NCBI GenBank assembly: GCA_900772565.1
Contig: CAAHET010000128.1
Coordinates: 1-17,559 of the forward strand
Source: an uncultured Faecalibacterium sp.
Lineage (GTDB): Bacteria; Bacillota; Clostridia; Oscillospirales; Ruminococcaceae
Length of the DNA: 17,559 nucleotides
Direction: 5' to 3'
Shown here piece after piece: positions 1 to 7,154 of the stretch. A program made the position numbers and the translations under genes. The notes beneath the pieces are model-generated. The model worked only from the letters and a program-made list of their open reading frames with translations. It was not told the origin of the DNA and did no database searches. The stretch's first letter is position 1. The number at the start of each line of letters is the position of its first letter.

Positions 1-61
<61 letters not shown>

Positions 62-125
62 ACGTTGTTATCCCAATGGGTTCCTTTATGGCGGCAGTTC
101 TGTGTCGGCACAGGCTGCGAGTGAA

Positions 126-154
126 ATAATACCATACCCATCGCATTCTGTCAA
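126..154 (-). promoter_or_regulatory. Promoter of the tRNA-Arg gene
   Basis: On the minus strand a perfect TTGACA (149-154) is followed after 17 bases by TATTAT (126-131). A TGG just before it gives an extended -10. Transcription would start near 119, leaving a leader of about 58 bases before the mature tRNA. This is close to the sigma-A consensus, as expected for a stable RNA gene. Confidence 0.8.
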
Positions 155-164
155 GGAAAATCTG

Positions 165-184
165 AAAAAAGTTTCAACTTTTTT
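165..184. repeat. AT-rich inverted repeat downstream of the PAP2 gene
   Basis: AAAAAAGTT (165-173) and AACTTTTTT (176-184) are perfect inverted arms around a 2-base centre. The repeat lies between the PAP2 stop codon and the tRNA promoter. It could act as a weak terminator for the minus-strand DUF1643-PAP2 pair or as an upstream element of the tRNA promoter. The stem has almost no GC, so a terminator call is uncertain. Confidence 0.4.
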
Positions 185-228
185 GCGCTGCGGGCAAAAA
201 TGGACGCTCCGGCGCACACAAAACGGCC

Positions 229-765
229 TTACAGCAGCCACATTCCGGCGGCACCCAGCGCAAAGCCCAGTACAAAGCCGCACACCACGTCCCGCACATG
301 ATGCACCCCGGTGAGCACCCGCAGACAGCAGATGAGCAGGGCGATGCCCACCATCACGCAGCCCGCAGCGGGGTAGAAATACAGCCACACCGCCGCCAGC
401 ACGGCGGCACTCAGCGCGTGGCGGGAAGGCATGGAATGCCCACGGCTCTCCTTTGCCACCAGCGGGGTAAAGCCGGGCTGCTCGTAGGGGCGGGGGAAGT
501 GCAGCCGGCTGCGCAGCAGCGTGCCGCCCCAGAACACCAGCCCCGGCACAAAGATGGAGCGGGCGATGAGCACCATAAAATCCAGCGCGGCCTGCTTCTG
601 GGTGAGGAACAGCCGCGAGAGCCGGACGTTCAGCAGACACAGCAGTACCGGATAGCACACAAAGGGCACCAGCGGCAGCCACCGGTCCAGAAAAACGACC
701 AGCCGCTTTACAGCCGGGTGGGCGCTGAACCAGTGATAGATGGGCTTGTACTGTTCGGCGGTCAA
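229..765 (-). CDS. PAP2-family membrane phosphatase
   Basis: A 178-residue integral membrane protein with the three phosphatase motifs of the PAP2 (type 2 phosphatidic acid phosphatase) superfamily. Motif I is Arg85-x6-Arg-Pro (RSRLHFPRP), motif II is PSRH with His116 in place of the usual PSGH, and motif III is Arg149-x5-His155-x3-Asp159. The hydrophobic segments between and after the motifs suit a lipid phosphatase or undecaprenyl-pyrophosphate-type phosphatase, but the substrate cannot be read from the sequence. The start is taken as TTG at 765 because AGGAGGAG lies just before it. A longer in-frame reading from 900 would overlap the upstream gene. The gene follows the DUF1643 gene by 28 bases on the same strand, so the two are probably co-transcribed. 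Confidence 0.88.
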   Translation of the reverse strand: MTAEQYKPIYHWFSAHPAVKRLVVFLDRWLPLVPFVCYPVLLCLLNVRLSRLFLTQKQAALDFMVLIARSIFVPGLVFWGGTLLRSRLHFPRPYEQPGFTPLVAKESRGHSMPSRHALSAAVLAAVWLYFYPAAGCVMVGIALLICCLRVLTGVHHVRDVVCGFVLGFALGAAGMWLL

Positions 766-793
766 AGCAGCTCTCCTCCTGTCAGGTCGGACA

Positions 794-1357
794 TCAGAAA
801 CAGGTGTCCAGATAGTTTTCCACATCAAAGGGCTCCGGGGTGGAATCCTTGCGCAGGTACAGCGGGTGGTGCGGGTGTCCCTTTTTGCTGCGCTTGCCAA
901 AGGTGACCCACGGGATCTCCCGCTCCCGCGTCAGGGCCACCATCTCCCGCATCAGGCCGGGCAGGTAGTCCCGCTTTTCGATCAGGGTGCCCCATGCCGC
1001 CCACATGGTGGGCTCGGTCTGGGCCAGTACAGCTTGCAGCCAGCGCAGATTTTCATCGCACAGGGCGCGGTCGGGTACTTTGTCCATGTCGTTGGGGTCG
1101 GTGGCGCGCTGGGGGTAGACATTGAACATGATCCAGCTGTCAAAGCCGTTGGCGGCAGCCAGACGCTCCACGCTTTTTAAGGTGGGGTCCAGTGCGCCGG
1201 GCTGGGCGGTGCTGGGGTTGATGCCGATGCACACCAGCGGGTGCTTGCCCACCCGCCCCAGAACATAACGGTAGTTTTGGTAGGTGTGTGGCTCGTAATA
1301 CCAGACGCCGCCGGGGTATTCGCCCGCCTCAAGCACGGGCAGAGAAACGGTCTGCAT
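794..1357 (-). CDS. DUF1643 domain-containing protein
   Basis: A 187-residue soluble protein matching the DUF1643 family, known for an Asn-Pro-Ser-x-Ala signature near the N-terminus followed by Asp-Pro-Thr. Here these appear as INPSTA and LDPT, then a central region rich in Trp, Asn and Arg (FNVYPQRATDP). Family members sit in varied contexts and have no settled biochemical role. There is no signal peptide or membrane segment. The start ATG at 1357 has AGGAG 8-9 bases upstream and a promoter about 40 bases upstream. It is the first gene of a two-gene minus-strand unit with the PAP2 phosphatase and is divergent from the BMP-like gene. Confidence 0.85.
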   Translation of the reverse strand: MQTVSLPVLEAGEYPGGVWYYEPHTYQNYRYVLGRVGKHPLVCIGINPSTAQPGALDPTLKSVERLAAANGFDSWIMFNVYPQRATDPNDMDKVPDRALCDENLRWLQAVLAQTEPTMWAAWGTLIEKRDYLPGLMREMVALTREREIPWVTFGKRSKKGHPHHPLYLRKDSTPEPFDVENYLDTCF

Positions 1358-1393
1358 GATAGTAAACTCCTGTCGGTTTTGAATGTCGTTATT

Positions 1394-1422
1394 ATCGTAC
1401 CTGAATCTACCGGGAAAATCAA
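1394..1422 (-). promoter_or_regulatory. Promoter of the DUF1643-PAP2 pair
   Basis: The minus strand has TTGATT (1417-1422), a 17-base spacer, then TACGAT (1394-1399), placing the start of transcription near 1387, about 30 bases before the ATG at 1357. It shares a short intergenic region with the divergent plus-strand promoter at 1462-1470. Confidence 0.55.
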
Positions 1423-1461
1423 CAGTTTTAGCCCCAAAATACTGCCTTATTTCTGTTTTTG

Positions 1462-1470
1462 TGGTATACT
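1462..1470 (+). promoter_or_regulatory. Extended -10 promoter of the BMP-like gene
   Basis: TGG-TATACT (1462-1470) is an extended -10 element. No good -35 box is present, which is common with extended -10 promoters. Transcription would start near 1477 and run almost at once into the hairpin at 1481-1507. Confidence 0.55.
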
Positions 1471-1480
1471 GAGGTTGTTC

Positions 1481-1507
1481 CGGTGCGGCAGGGGGACTGC
1501 GGCACCG
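1481..1507 (+). promoter_or_regulatory. 5'-leader hairpin before the BMP-like gene
   Basis: CGGTGC (1481-1486) pairs with GCACCG (1502-1507). After one G-G mismatch, a further four pairs (1488-1491 with 1497-1500) close a GGGGA loop. The hairpin sits at the very 5' end of the predicted transcript and leaves the AAGGAG ribosome binding site free. It may protect the RNA end or be a control element. There is no T-tract, so it is not a terminator. Confidence 0.45.
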
Positions 1508-1530
1508 TGTTTATAGAAAAAGGAGTTCTT

Positions 1531-3462
1531 ATGCTGGAAGATTATAAAAGTGCACTGCGCGCAGGGCAGCGCGCCTATCGTGCCCGCATAGCCCGCGGCC
1601 AGTCGCCCTATCTGGCCGTGCTGGACGATGTGCTCAAGGGCGTGGATATCGTGGCGCAGGAGCCACTGGGTCTGGTGGAGATCCCATCGGACAGCCTTGT
1701 GGGCACCAAGACCAGCGGACGGCACACGGCCTTTTCATATGACTTTATGCCCCTGCTGGAGCCGGATACCGAGTTTGCGGCAAAGTGGTCGATCCTGTGC
1801 GACGCCCATCTGGAAGAGGGCATCCAGACCCCCATCATCGCCTTTGAGTACATGAACCAATTCTATGTGCAGGAGGGCAACAAGCGGGTCTCGGTGCTCA
1901 AGTATTACGGCGCCGTCAAGATCCCGGGCACGGTCACCCGGCTGATCCCTGCCCGCACCGACGAGCTGGAGAATAAGATCTACTACGAGTTTCTGGATTT
2001 CTATAAGCTGTCCAAGGTGAACTATGTGCATTTCTCCAAGCTGGGCGGCTATAGCAAGCTGCAGACGCTGGTGTGCAAGGCCAGCGGCGAAGCATGGTCG
2101 GAGGACGATCGGCTGAACTTTGCAGCTTTTTACACCATGTTCCATCAGCAATTCGAAGCCTTGGGCGGCACGTCCATGGGGCTGACTACCGGCGATGCGC
2201 TGCTGGTGTACCTGTCGGTGTACCGCTACTCCGACACCTACGATGCTACCCCTGCGCAGGTGCGGCAGAACCTGGAAAAGCTGTGGAACGAGGTGAAGGT
2301 GCTCACCGAGCCCCACGGCGTGGAGCTTTCGCTGGACCCGCCCAAGAGCCCCGCAGAGCCGCTGTTGTCCAAGCTGAATATCTTCAGCCCCAGCAAGCAG
2401 CCCAGCGAGCTGCGGGTGGTGTTTCTCCACGAGTACAACGCCAAGATCAGCGCATGGGTGCGCGCGCATGATGAGGGGCGCGATGCACTGGCCAAGGTCT
2501 TCCCGGACAAGGTGCATATCAGCTGCTACGAGGACGTGAACCCGGAGGTGGACGCGGAACAGGTGCTGGAGGAGGTAGCCCACAACAACGCGGACGTGGT
2601 GTTCGCCACCAGCGTGCGGATGTACAATGCCTGCCTGAAGGTGGCGGCGCAGCACCCCAAGACCCGCATCCTGAACTGCTCGCTGAACGCGCCGCACCCG
2701 CTGGTGCGCACCTACTATCCCCGCACCTATGAGGTGACCTATCTGCTGGGCATGCTGGCCGGTATCATGACCAAGACCGGGCATATCGGCTATGTGGCGG
2801 CAAACCCCGTGTACGGCGTGCCTGCTGCGATTAATGCCTTTGCACAGGGGCTGAAGAGCGTGCGCCCGGCAGGCCGCATCCGGCTGCGCTGGGCCTGCCA
2901 GACCGATGCGGCCCACCCGCTGGATTTTGCCGACTGCCCGGATATTGATCTGGTCTATGCCCGGGACAGCCGGGAGCCTGCTGACACTCACCGGGACTAT
3001 GGCCTGTGCCGCAAGCTGCCGGACGGCAGTTTGCAGCCGCTGGGTCTGCCGATTTGGCGGTGGGATACCTTCTATGTGCAGATCGTGCGCTCCATTTTTG
3101 ACGGCAGCTGGGACAATGCAGCTACCACCCGCGCGGTGAACTACTGGTGGGGGCTGCGCAGCGGCGCAGAGGATCTGGAGTATCATGAAGCGCTGCCCAG
3201 CGGTACGCGGCAGCTGCTGGATCTGATGGAAACGCTGCAAGGGTCGGACAATGTGCACATCTTCCCGGAAAAGCTGTATGACAACGAGGACAACCTGCAC
3301 TCTCCGGAGAATAGAGTTTACAGCCCCAAAGAGCTGATGGAGATGGACTGGCTGGATGCCTGTGTACACGGCAAGCTGCCCCATTACGATGAGCTGGACG
3401 TAAAGACCCGTACCGTGCTGGCAATCAACGGACTGGACAACGTAAAGGGTCTGGAGAAATGA
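1531..3462 (+). CDS. Signal-less BMP/PnrA-like protein with an N-terminal ParB-like region
   Basis: A 643-residue protein in two parts. Residues about 294-545 resemble the BMP/PnrA family of periplasmic-binding-type domains, which in lipoprotein form bind nucleosides for ABC importers. The segments ELRVVFLHEYNAK, GYVAANPVYGVPAAINAFAQG and the later barrel strands fit that fold. Residues about 30-190 form an extra domain with EGNKRVSVLKYYGA (from residue 115), which resembles the Gly-x-x-Arg region of ParB/sulfiredoxin-like folds; that match is tentative. There is no signal peptide or lipobox, so the protein should be cytoplasmic, unlike transport BMP proteins, and no ABC genes are adjacent. 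ATG 1531 is chosen for its AAGGAG at normal spacing; an ATG at 1459 would lie upstream of the predicted RNA start. It overlaps the phosphoesterase gene by 4 bases. A sensory or nucleoside-binding role is inference. Confidence 0.8.
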   Translation: MLEDYKSALRAGQRAYRARIARGQSPYLAVLDDVLKGVDIVAQEPLGLVEIPSDSLVGTKTSGRHTAFSYDFMPLLEPDTEFAAKWSILCDAHLEEGIQTPIIAFEYMNQFYVQEGNKRVSVLKYYGAVKIPGTVTRLIPARTDELENKIYYEFLDFYKLSKVNYVHFSKLGGYSKLQTLVCKASGEAWSEDDRLNFAAFYTMFHQQFEALGGTSMGLTTGDALLVYLSVYRYSDTYDATPAQVRQNLEKLWNEVKVLTEPHGVELSLDPPKSPAEPLLSKLNIFSPSKQPSELRVVFLHEYNAKISAWVRAHDEGRDALAKVFPDKVHISCYEDVNPEVDAEQVLEEVAHNNADVVFATSVRMYNACLKVAAQHPKTRILNCSLNAPHPLVRTYYPRTYEVTYLLGMLAGIMTKTGHIGYVAANPVYGVPAAINAFAQGLKSVRPAGRIRLRWACQTDAAHPLDFADCPDIDLVYARDSREPADTHRDYGLCRKLPDGSLQPLGLPIWRWDTFYVQIVRSIFDGSWDNAATTRAVNYWWGLRSGAEDLEYHEALPSGTRQLLDLMETLQGSDNVHIFPEKLYDNEDNLHSPENRVYSPKELMEMDWLDACVHGKLPHYDELDVKTRTVLAINGLDNVKGLEK

Positions 3463-4148
3463 GCCGGCCTGACCGGAAAAGAATGGAGCATACGAACGTG
3501 AAAATTCTTGCCATCTCAGATGTCCCGTCCAAAGCGCTGTGGGACTATGACACTCGTGCCCGGCTGGAAGGCATCGACCTGATCCTCTCCTGCGGGGATC
3601 TGCCCAAAAAGTATCTGGAATATCTCACAAACTTTACCGCTGCACCCATCCTGTATGTGCACGGCAACCACGATGGCAGCTACCAGACCGAGGGGGAACC
3701 CGGCGGCTGCATCTGCGTGGATGATCAGGTGTACACATGGAAGGGCCTGCGCATCATGGGGCTGGGGGGCTGTCAGCGTTATAATAAAGAGGACACCTAC
3801 CAGTACACCGAAAAGGCCATGCGCCGCCGTGTGCACAAGCTGGAGCATCAGGCGCACAAAAAAGGGGGCATCGATCTGCTGCTGACCCATGCCCCGGCAA
3901 AAGGACTGAACGATGGGGACGACTGTGCCCATAGGGGCTTCGAGTGCTTCAACGAGCTTCTGGACGAGTACCAGCCCAAGTGGTTCATCCACGGGCACAT
4001 ACACCTGAATTATGATGCAAAGCTGCCCCGGGTATGTACCCGCGGCAACACCACCGTCATCAACGCCACCGAGCGCTATGTGTTCGAGATCCCGGACCCG
4101 GATCCAGCCGAAGAGCGTAAGTCCCTTTGGCGGATGCTGGGGTTCTGA
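3459..4148 (+). CDS. Calcineurin-like metallophosphoesterase
   Basis: A 229-residue soluble phosphoesterase of the calcineurin-like superfamily. The metal-binding blocks are GD (Gly46-Asp47), GNHD (69-72), a His-Ala-Pro block (His144) and GHIH (179-182). The first block, normally Asp-x-His, reads Asp21-Val-Pro23, so one usual metal ligand is replaced by proline. The enzyme may hold its two metals differently or prefer an unusual substrate. The ATGA overlap with the stop codon of the BMP-like gene indicates translational coupling and a shared function. An internal ATG at 3483 is an alternative start but has poor spacing to a ribosome binding site. Substrate is unknown; a phosphodiester or nucleotide is possible given the partner. 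Confidence 0.87.
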   Translation: MSRPDRKRMEHTNVKILAISDVPSKALWDYDTRARLEGIDLILSCGDLPKKYLEYLTNFTAAPILYVHGNHDGSYQTEGEPGGCICVDDQVYTWKGLRIMGLGGCQRYNKEDTYQYTEKAMRRRVHKLEHQAHKKGGIDLLLTHAPAKGLNDGDDCAHRGFECFNELLDEYQPKWFIHGHIHLNYDAKLPRVCTRGNTTVINATERYVFEIPDPDPAEERKSLWRMLGF

Positions 4149-4179
4149 GCGGAGCACATTCCAAATCGTCCCGATACCA

Positions 4180-4221
4180 AAAGAGGCCGCTGCACAAATG
4201 CTGTGCAGCGGCCTCTTTGTT
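4180..4221 (+). terminator. Rho-independent terminator after the phosphoesterase gene
   Basis: A 17-bp perfect stem (4180-4196 with 4202-4218) around a 5-base loop is followed by TTTGTTTG. The outer A and T runs mean it could also work weakly on the other strand for the convergent DUF6465-like gene that stops at 4291. Confidence 0.88.
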
Positions 4222-4290
4222 TGTGGAGCCTTATTGTGGGAATGGCGGGCGCGGCAGCAGTGCGGTGCAGCCTGCAGCCCTGCGAAAAAA

Positions 4291-4581
4291 TTACAGTTCC
4301 AGCTTGCCGGAGAATTTGTTGATGACGTAGTAGGCTGCGCCCTCCTCGGGCTTGACATACACCTTGCAGGACTGCACGCCGACCTTGTGGGTAGTGCGGT
4401 AGTCTGCCTTGGCACGGTCGATAATGTCGGTGATGTTGTACTGCTCACCGCCCATCTCTACATACAGCTCAGGTGCCAGCGGCGGGCGGCCGCGGCGGGT
4501 GGGTGCCTTGGTGGATTTGCGGGTCTTGCCCTCGGCAGCCGGAGCATCGGCTGCGGGAGCAGAAACTTTCTTTTCAGGCAT
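4291..4581 (-). CDS. Small DUF6465-like protein with an AT-hook-type motif
   Basis: A 96-residue protein. Residues 1-35 are low-complexity, rich in Ala, Lys and Arg, and end in TRRGRPP (28-34), which resembles an AT-hook minor-groove binding core. Residues 37-96 form a compact domain with ELYVEMGGEQYNI, then a Lys/Arg-rich helix, then KVYVKPEEGAAYYVIN. This matches the pattern of short DUF6465 proteins in Clostridia, a family call made from memory of its layout. DNA binding is a reasonable inference from the basic tail, but no function is established. ATG 4581 is chosen because AGAAGGAAGG lies 9 bases upstream. It is transcribed alone, from a promoter at 4745-4773 with a leader of about 155 bases. 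Confidence 0.78.
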   Translation of the reverse strand: MPEKKVSAPAADAPAAEGKTRKSTKAPTRRGRPPLAPELYVEMGGEQYNITDIIDRAKADYRTTHKVGVQSCKVYVKPEEGAAYYVINKFSGKLEL

Positions 4582-4611
4582 GATGCATAACCTTCCTTCT
4601 GTATTTGATCT

Positions 4612-4630
4612 GGTGCAGCGGGGCTGCACC
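4612..4630 (-). promoter_or_regulatory. Leader hairpin upstream of the DUF6465-like gene
   Basis: GGTGCAGC (4612-4619) and GCTGCACC (4623-4630) form a perfect 8-bp stem with a 3-base loop, about 30 bases before the start codon and just upstream of the ribosome binding site. No T-tract follows. It might affect translation or RNA stability. Confidence 0.45.
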
Positions 4631-4744
4631 GGCGGGCTCCAATAATCTATCGCAAGGCAGAAGCAGCGCGGAACGCGCAGACCCAGCTACCCCATACGAA
4701 CCGGTACGAAAATGTTTGCATATAGAAGCTAGGCTCATAATAAT

Positions 4745-4773
4745 ATAATATGTTTTTGAAATTCATTTGTAAA
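4745..4773 (-). promoter_or_regulatory. Promoter of the DUF6465-like gene
   Basis: The minus strand reads TTTACA (4768-4773), a 17-base spacer, then TATTAT (4745-4750), each one mismatch from consensus, in a very AT-rich stretch. Transcription would start near 4738, giving a leader of about 155 bases before the ATG at 4581. Confidence 0.6.
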
Positions 4774-5375
4774 GCCTTTTTTATAAAAAACATTGTAAAA
4801 ACGGGAAGAAACAGTGGAATAAATGGTGGGAGCAGCTTTTTGGCGGCTTTTGGGGGACAGAGTACGACCTTTCGGTAAAACAGGCGGCCATTCCCGGAAA
4901 TGTCGGGCAGCATCGCAGCTATAAATATCGGCAGCAAAAAACGGCTCCTGCAAGGGCAGAGTAAGGCCAGCTTGAACTACTAACTGATTACAGGCACACC
5001 GCAGAGAAAAAAGAAATGTCCAAACAAAATCGGAACGCTTTTTTCTCGAAGTTCAATAAATCTATCACTACCTTTGTATCCCATGCAGACGGTTATGCGG
5101 TTTTCAAGGTGCAACGGGCAAAACGGCAACGAAAAAGCCGTCACAAAACAGACGAGCCCTGCCTTCGCTTTTTCTGGAAGGTCATGCTAGTCGATTGTGT
5201 AATGGCTGAAAGCCTAGATGTTCAGCCACGCAGGGTCCGAACGAATATATAAAAATATGTTATATTCAATTGTTGGGATGGATTACCACAAAAATCGAAC
5301 CGTGTCAACGCGAACTTTTAAAAATACACCACTTTCGGAAGCTTATAAGAAAAAGCAATGGAAATTTTGGTAAAT
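4774..5375. other. Intergenic stretch without a convincing gene
   Basis: No open frame here combines a ribosome binding site, plausible composition and a recognisable domain. Two short frames, 4647-4937 on the minus strand and 5016-5252 on the plus strand, look like chance. The stretch holds a 35-bp repeat copy (5076-5110), a perfect 8-bp inverted repeat TGGCTGAA/TTCAGCCA (5203-5210 and 5221-5228, 10-base loop) and AT-rich sequence around 5245-5270. It looks like the remnant or edge of a mobile or repeated non-coding element. Confidence 0.5.
5076..5110 (+). repeat. 35-bp repeat, left copy
   Basis: This copy begins GTATCCCATGCAGACGGT and ends CGGTTTTCAAGGT. It matches 17397-17431 at 32 of 35 positions in the same orientation, with the three differences clustered in the middle four bases. 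Weaker likeness may continue downstream (GGCAA then an A-run). Confidence 0.8.
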
Positions 5376-5378
5376 AGA

Positions 5379-5403
5379 AGAGCAGGACGGTGCCCGCCCT
5401 CTT
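5379..5403 (-). terminator. Possible terminator of the AraC-type gene
   Basis: An imperfect GC-rich hairpin about ten bases after the stop codon. CGG (5388-5390) pairs with CCG (5394-5396), and the stem extends outward with one mismatch and one bulge to AGAG/CTCT. On the minus strand it is followed by TCTATTT, a weak T-tract. Confidence 0.35.
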
Positions 5404-5413
5404 GAAACAATTT

Positions 5414-6304
5414 TTAACGCATCGTTGTCCGGTGCTGTGCGCGGTATTCGGCGGGGGTGATACCGTACAGGCGGCGGAAGGTTTTCAGGAAGCTGCTGTA
5501 ATCCGGGAAGCCGCTCTCGGTGCAGGCGTTCAGAACGGAAACGCCCTCTTCCAGCGCCTTGCGGCAGTGCTGCATCCGCAGATAGGTCAGGTAATTGTGG
5601 ATGCTCTCCATGGTACACTCCTTGAACGCGCGGGAAAGGTGCTCCCGGCTGGCGTAAAGCTCCTGCGCCAGCCGCGCTGTGGTCAAGGTCGGGTCCTGAT
5701 AATGGGCCTGAAGGTAGGCCACAGCGCGCGCGACCAGCACACTGGTGCTGCTGGGTGCATTAGTCTGTCCGCTGCCGGTGGCCTGCGTGATGAGCAGCAT
5801 CATCTCGCTGGTCTGGGCCTCAAAAACGGCATCCCGGATGGAGCCCGGCAGCTCCAGACTTTGGGCCATGCGGATGAAAAGTCCCTCAAAATCCCATTTG
5901 CGGCAAGCCTCACGGTCCAGCACAGTGACCTGTTGCAGCCAGCCTGTGTTTTTCAGGTTTGTGTGCCGGCGGGTGGCCTGCCAGAGGGCATCGTCGATCT
6001 GGATGACCAGACGATCCGACTGGTCGGCATCGATACGGAAGTTGCCGGAGTGGTAGACCTGAGAGGGAAAGTAGACCAGCTCCCCCACATGGACCAGATA
6101 CACGCTGCCGTCCACCGAGTAACGCACCGTGCTGCCGCCGATGGGGAGCACCAGCTCGTGATACGGGTGGGAGTGCACCACAGACTGCCTGTTTTCCCGA
6201 TTCGTGTACCATGTGACCAAAAGCCGGGTGTCGCGCAGCCCCATCCGCGCCTGCGCTTCCGTAAGGACATTATCGATATAATGTGAGACCTGTTCGATGC
6301 CCAT
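5414..6304 (-). CDS. AraC-family regulator with N-terminal cupin sensor
   Basis: A 296-residue transcription regulator. The N-terminal half is a cupin-type ligand pocket with HSHPYHE (His44, His46, His49, Glu50), then a beta-rich stretch ending GELVYFPSQVYHSG. The C-terminal ~100 residues carry the two helix-turn-helix units of AraC/XylS proteins. The first lies around LTTARLAQELYASREHLSR; the second ends in the family pattern SSFLKTFRRLYGITPAEYR. AraC proteins of this layout usually sense a sugar or related small molecule and activate neighbouring transport and hydrolase genes. It is divergent from the YcxB-TRAP-GH31 run, which makes that run its likely target. ATG 6304 has GGAG five bases upstream and a good promoter at 6365-6393. 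Confidence 0.9.
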   Translation of the reverse strand: MGIEQVSHYIDNVLTEAQARMGLRDTRLLVTWYTNRENRQSVVHSHPYHELVLPIGGSTVRYSVDGSVYLVHVGELVYFPSQVYHSGNFRIDADQSDRLVIQIDDALWQATRRHTNLKNTGWLQQVTVLDREACRKWDFEGLFIRMAQSLELPGSIRDAVFEAQTSEMMLLITQATGSGQTNAPSSTSVLVARAVAYLQAHYQDPTLTTARLAQELYASREHLSRAFKECTMESIHNYLTYLRMQHCRKALEEGVSVLNACTESGFPDYSSFLKTFRRLYGITPAEYRAQHRTTMR

Positions 6305-6364
6305 AGCCGCTCCTGCTCCTTGTTAAAAAAATCAGAATCATGCTTTTACGTCGTTTTTTGCTCT

Positions 6365-6393
6365 AGTATATCAGTATATATCACATTTTGCAA
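6365..6393 (-). promoter_or_regulatory. Promoter of the AraC-type regulator
   Basis: The minus strand has TTGCAA (6388-6393), a 17-base spacer and TATACT (6365-6370). Transcription would start near 6358, about 54 bases before the start codon. Confidence 0.65.
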
Positions 6394-6553
6394 CATTTGA
6401 ATCACAAAACCTGCGGAAAAGCGGCAGAATTTTTAGTATGATATGGGTGCAAGGAGACGAGATTGACCAAATGCACAAAGCCGTTTCAATATTTTTGTGC
6501 TAGTTGACAAATATACCGGTCGCATTTCGTGACCGCCCGAAAGGAGCCAGCGC
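6394..6553 (+). promoter_or_regulatory. Divergent regulatory region before the YcxB-TRAP-GH31 genes
   Basis: This region holds a TATGAT (6437-6442) that could be a -10 box, although no good -35 precedes it. It also holds a perfect 7-bp inverted repeat GCACAAA/TTTGTGC (6473-6479 and 6494-6500, 14-base gap, arms 21 bp apart) and a TTGACA (6504-6509) without a clear -10. A 5-bp inverted repeat CGGTC/GACCG (6517-6521 and 6531-6535) lies just before the AAGGAG at 6541. The poor core promoter together with symmetric sites fits a promoter that needs an activator such as the divergent AraC protein. Confidence 0.4.
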
Positions 6554-7129
6554 ATGCAGACCTCAAAGAATCATTTTGAAGCCAAAGTGGTCTTTAACGA
6601 TGAGACCATTCGCCGGATGTTCCGCACGGAGTTCTACACCTACGAGGGGATGCGGCACCTGCTGTGGCTTGCAGCAGCCTTTGTGCTGGTGATGGCGGCG
6701 CTGTTCACCGCCATCCCTACCGTTGTCAAAGTGCTCTGCCTGCTGGTGGGCTGTGCCATGTTCGCCATGCCGGACTTTTTGAGCCGGGTGGCGGCAGAGG
6801 GGGTCATCATGCAGCGGTGCGGTGCGGAGACCACCGTGAGCTGCCGGGTCAACGATGGCGGTGTGGACGTGGAAAACGGTGCCCACATCCCCTTTGCAAA
6901 GATCGACCGGCTGGTGGAGGATGATCAGTATTTCTACATCTTTCAGAGCCGTCAGATGGCCGTAATGATCCCCAAGGGAAGCCTGCTGCCGGCAAACCCG
7001 GAGCGGTTCGCAAAGGTGCTTGCCAAGGAGAGCGGCAAGGACTGGCAGCGCTCCAAGAGCCTGTGGGGGCTCAACCTGAAAGACCTGATCCAGATGGGAA
7101 AGGATCGCTTTCAGCGTAGCGCATCCTGA
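6554..7129 (+). CDS. YcxB-like membrane protein
   Basis: A 191-residue protein. The soluble start (EAKVVFNDETIRRMF) leads into two closely spaced hydrophobic segments at about residues 35-53 and 56-75. A cytoplasmic domain follows with GVDVENGAHIPFAKIDRLVEDDQYFYIFQ and MAVMIPKGSL. That order, two membrane helices then a beta-rich domain with the I-P-K ending, is typical of the YcxB-like family of unknown function. The C-terminal tail is basic. ATG 6554 has AAGGAG seven bases upstream. It is the first plus-strand gene across from the AraC regulator and is followed after 84 bases by the TRAP genes. It may be part of the same transcript, but nothing shows a role in transport. Confidence 0.8.
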   Translation: MQTSKNHFEAKVVFNDETIRRMFRTEFYTYEGMRHLLWLAAAFVLVMAALFTAIPTVVKVLCLLVGCAMFAMPDFLSRVAAEGVIMQRCGAETTVSCRVNDGGVDVENGAHIPFAKIDRLVEDDQYFYIFQSRQMAVMIPKGSLLPANPERFAKVLAKESGKDWQRSKSLWGLNLKDLIQMGKDRFQRSAS

Positions 7130-7154
7130 GCGCTGCACCGCTACTATGTTGTTT

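Noticed and set aside
1735..3384. Minus-strand open frame opposite the BMP-like gene
   Set aside because: Low-complexity His/Val/Gln/Leu-rich translation with no recognised domain, wholly inside a well-supported plus-strand gene.
4647..4937. 96-codon minus-strand frame in the gene-poor region
   Set aside because: It starts upstream of and runs through the promoter at 4745-4773, has no ribosome binding site and shows no domain; hydrophobic content reflects AT-rich DNA.
5016..5252. 78-codon plus-strand frame over the left 35-bp repeat
   Set aside because: Lys/Arg/Phe-rich translation with no ribosome binding site or domain; the repeat is better read as non-coding.
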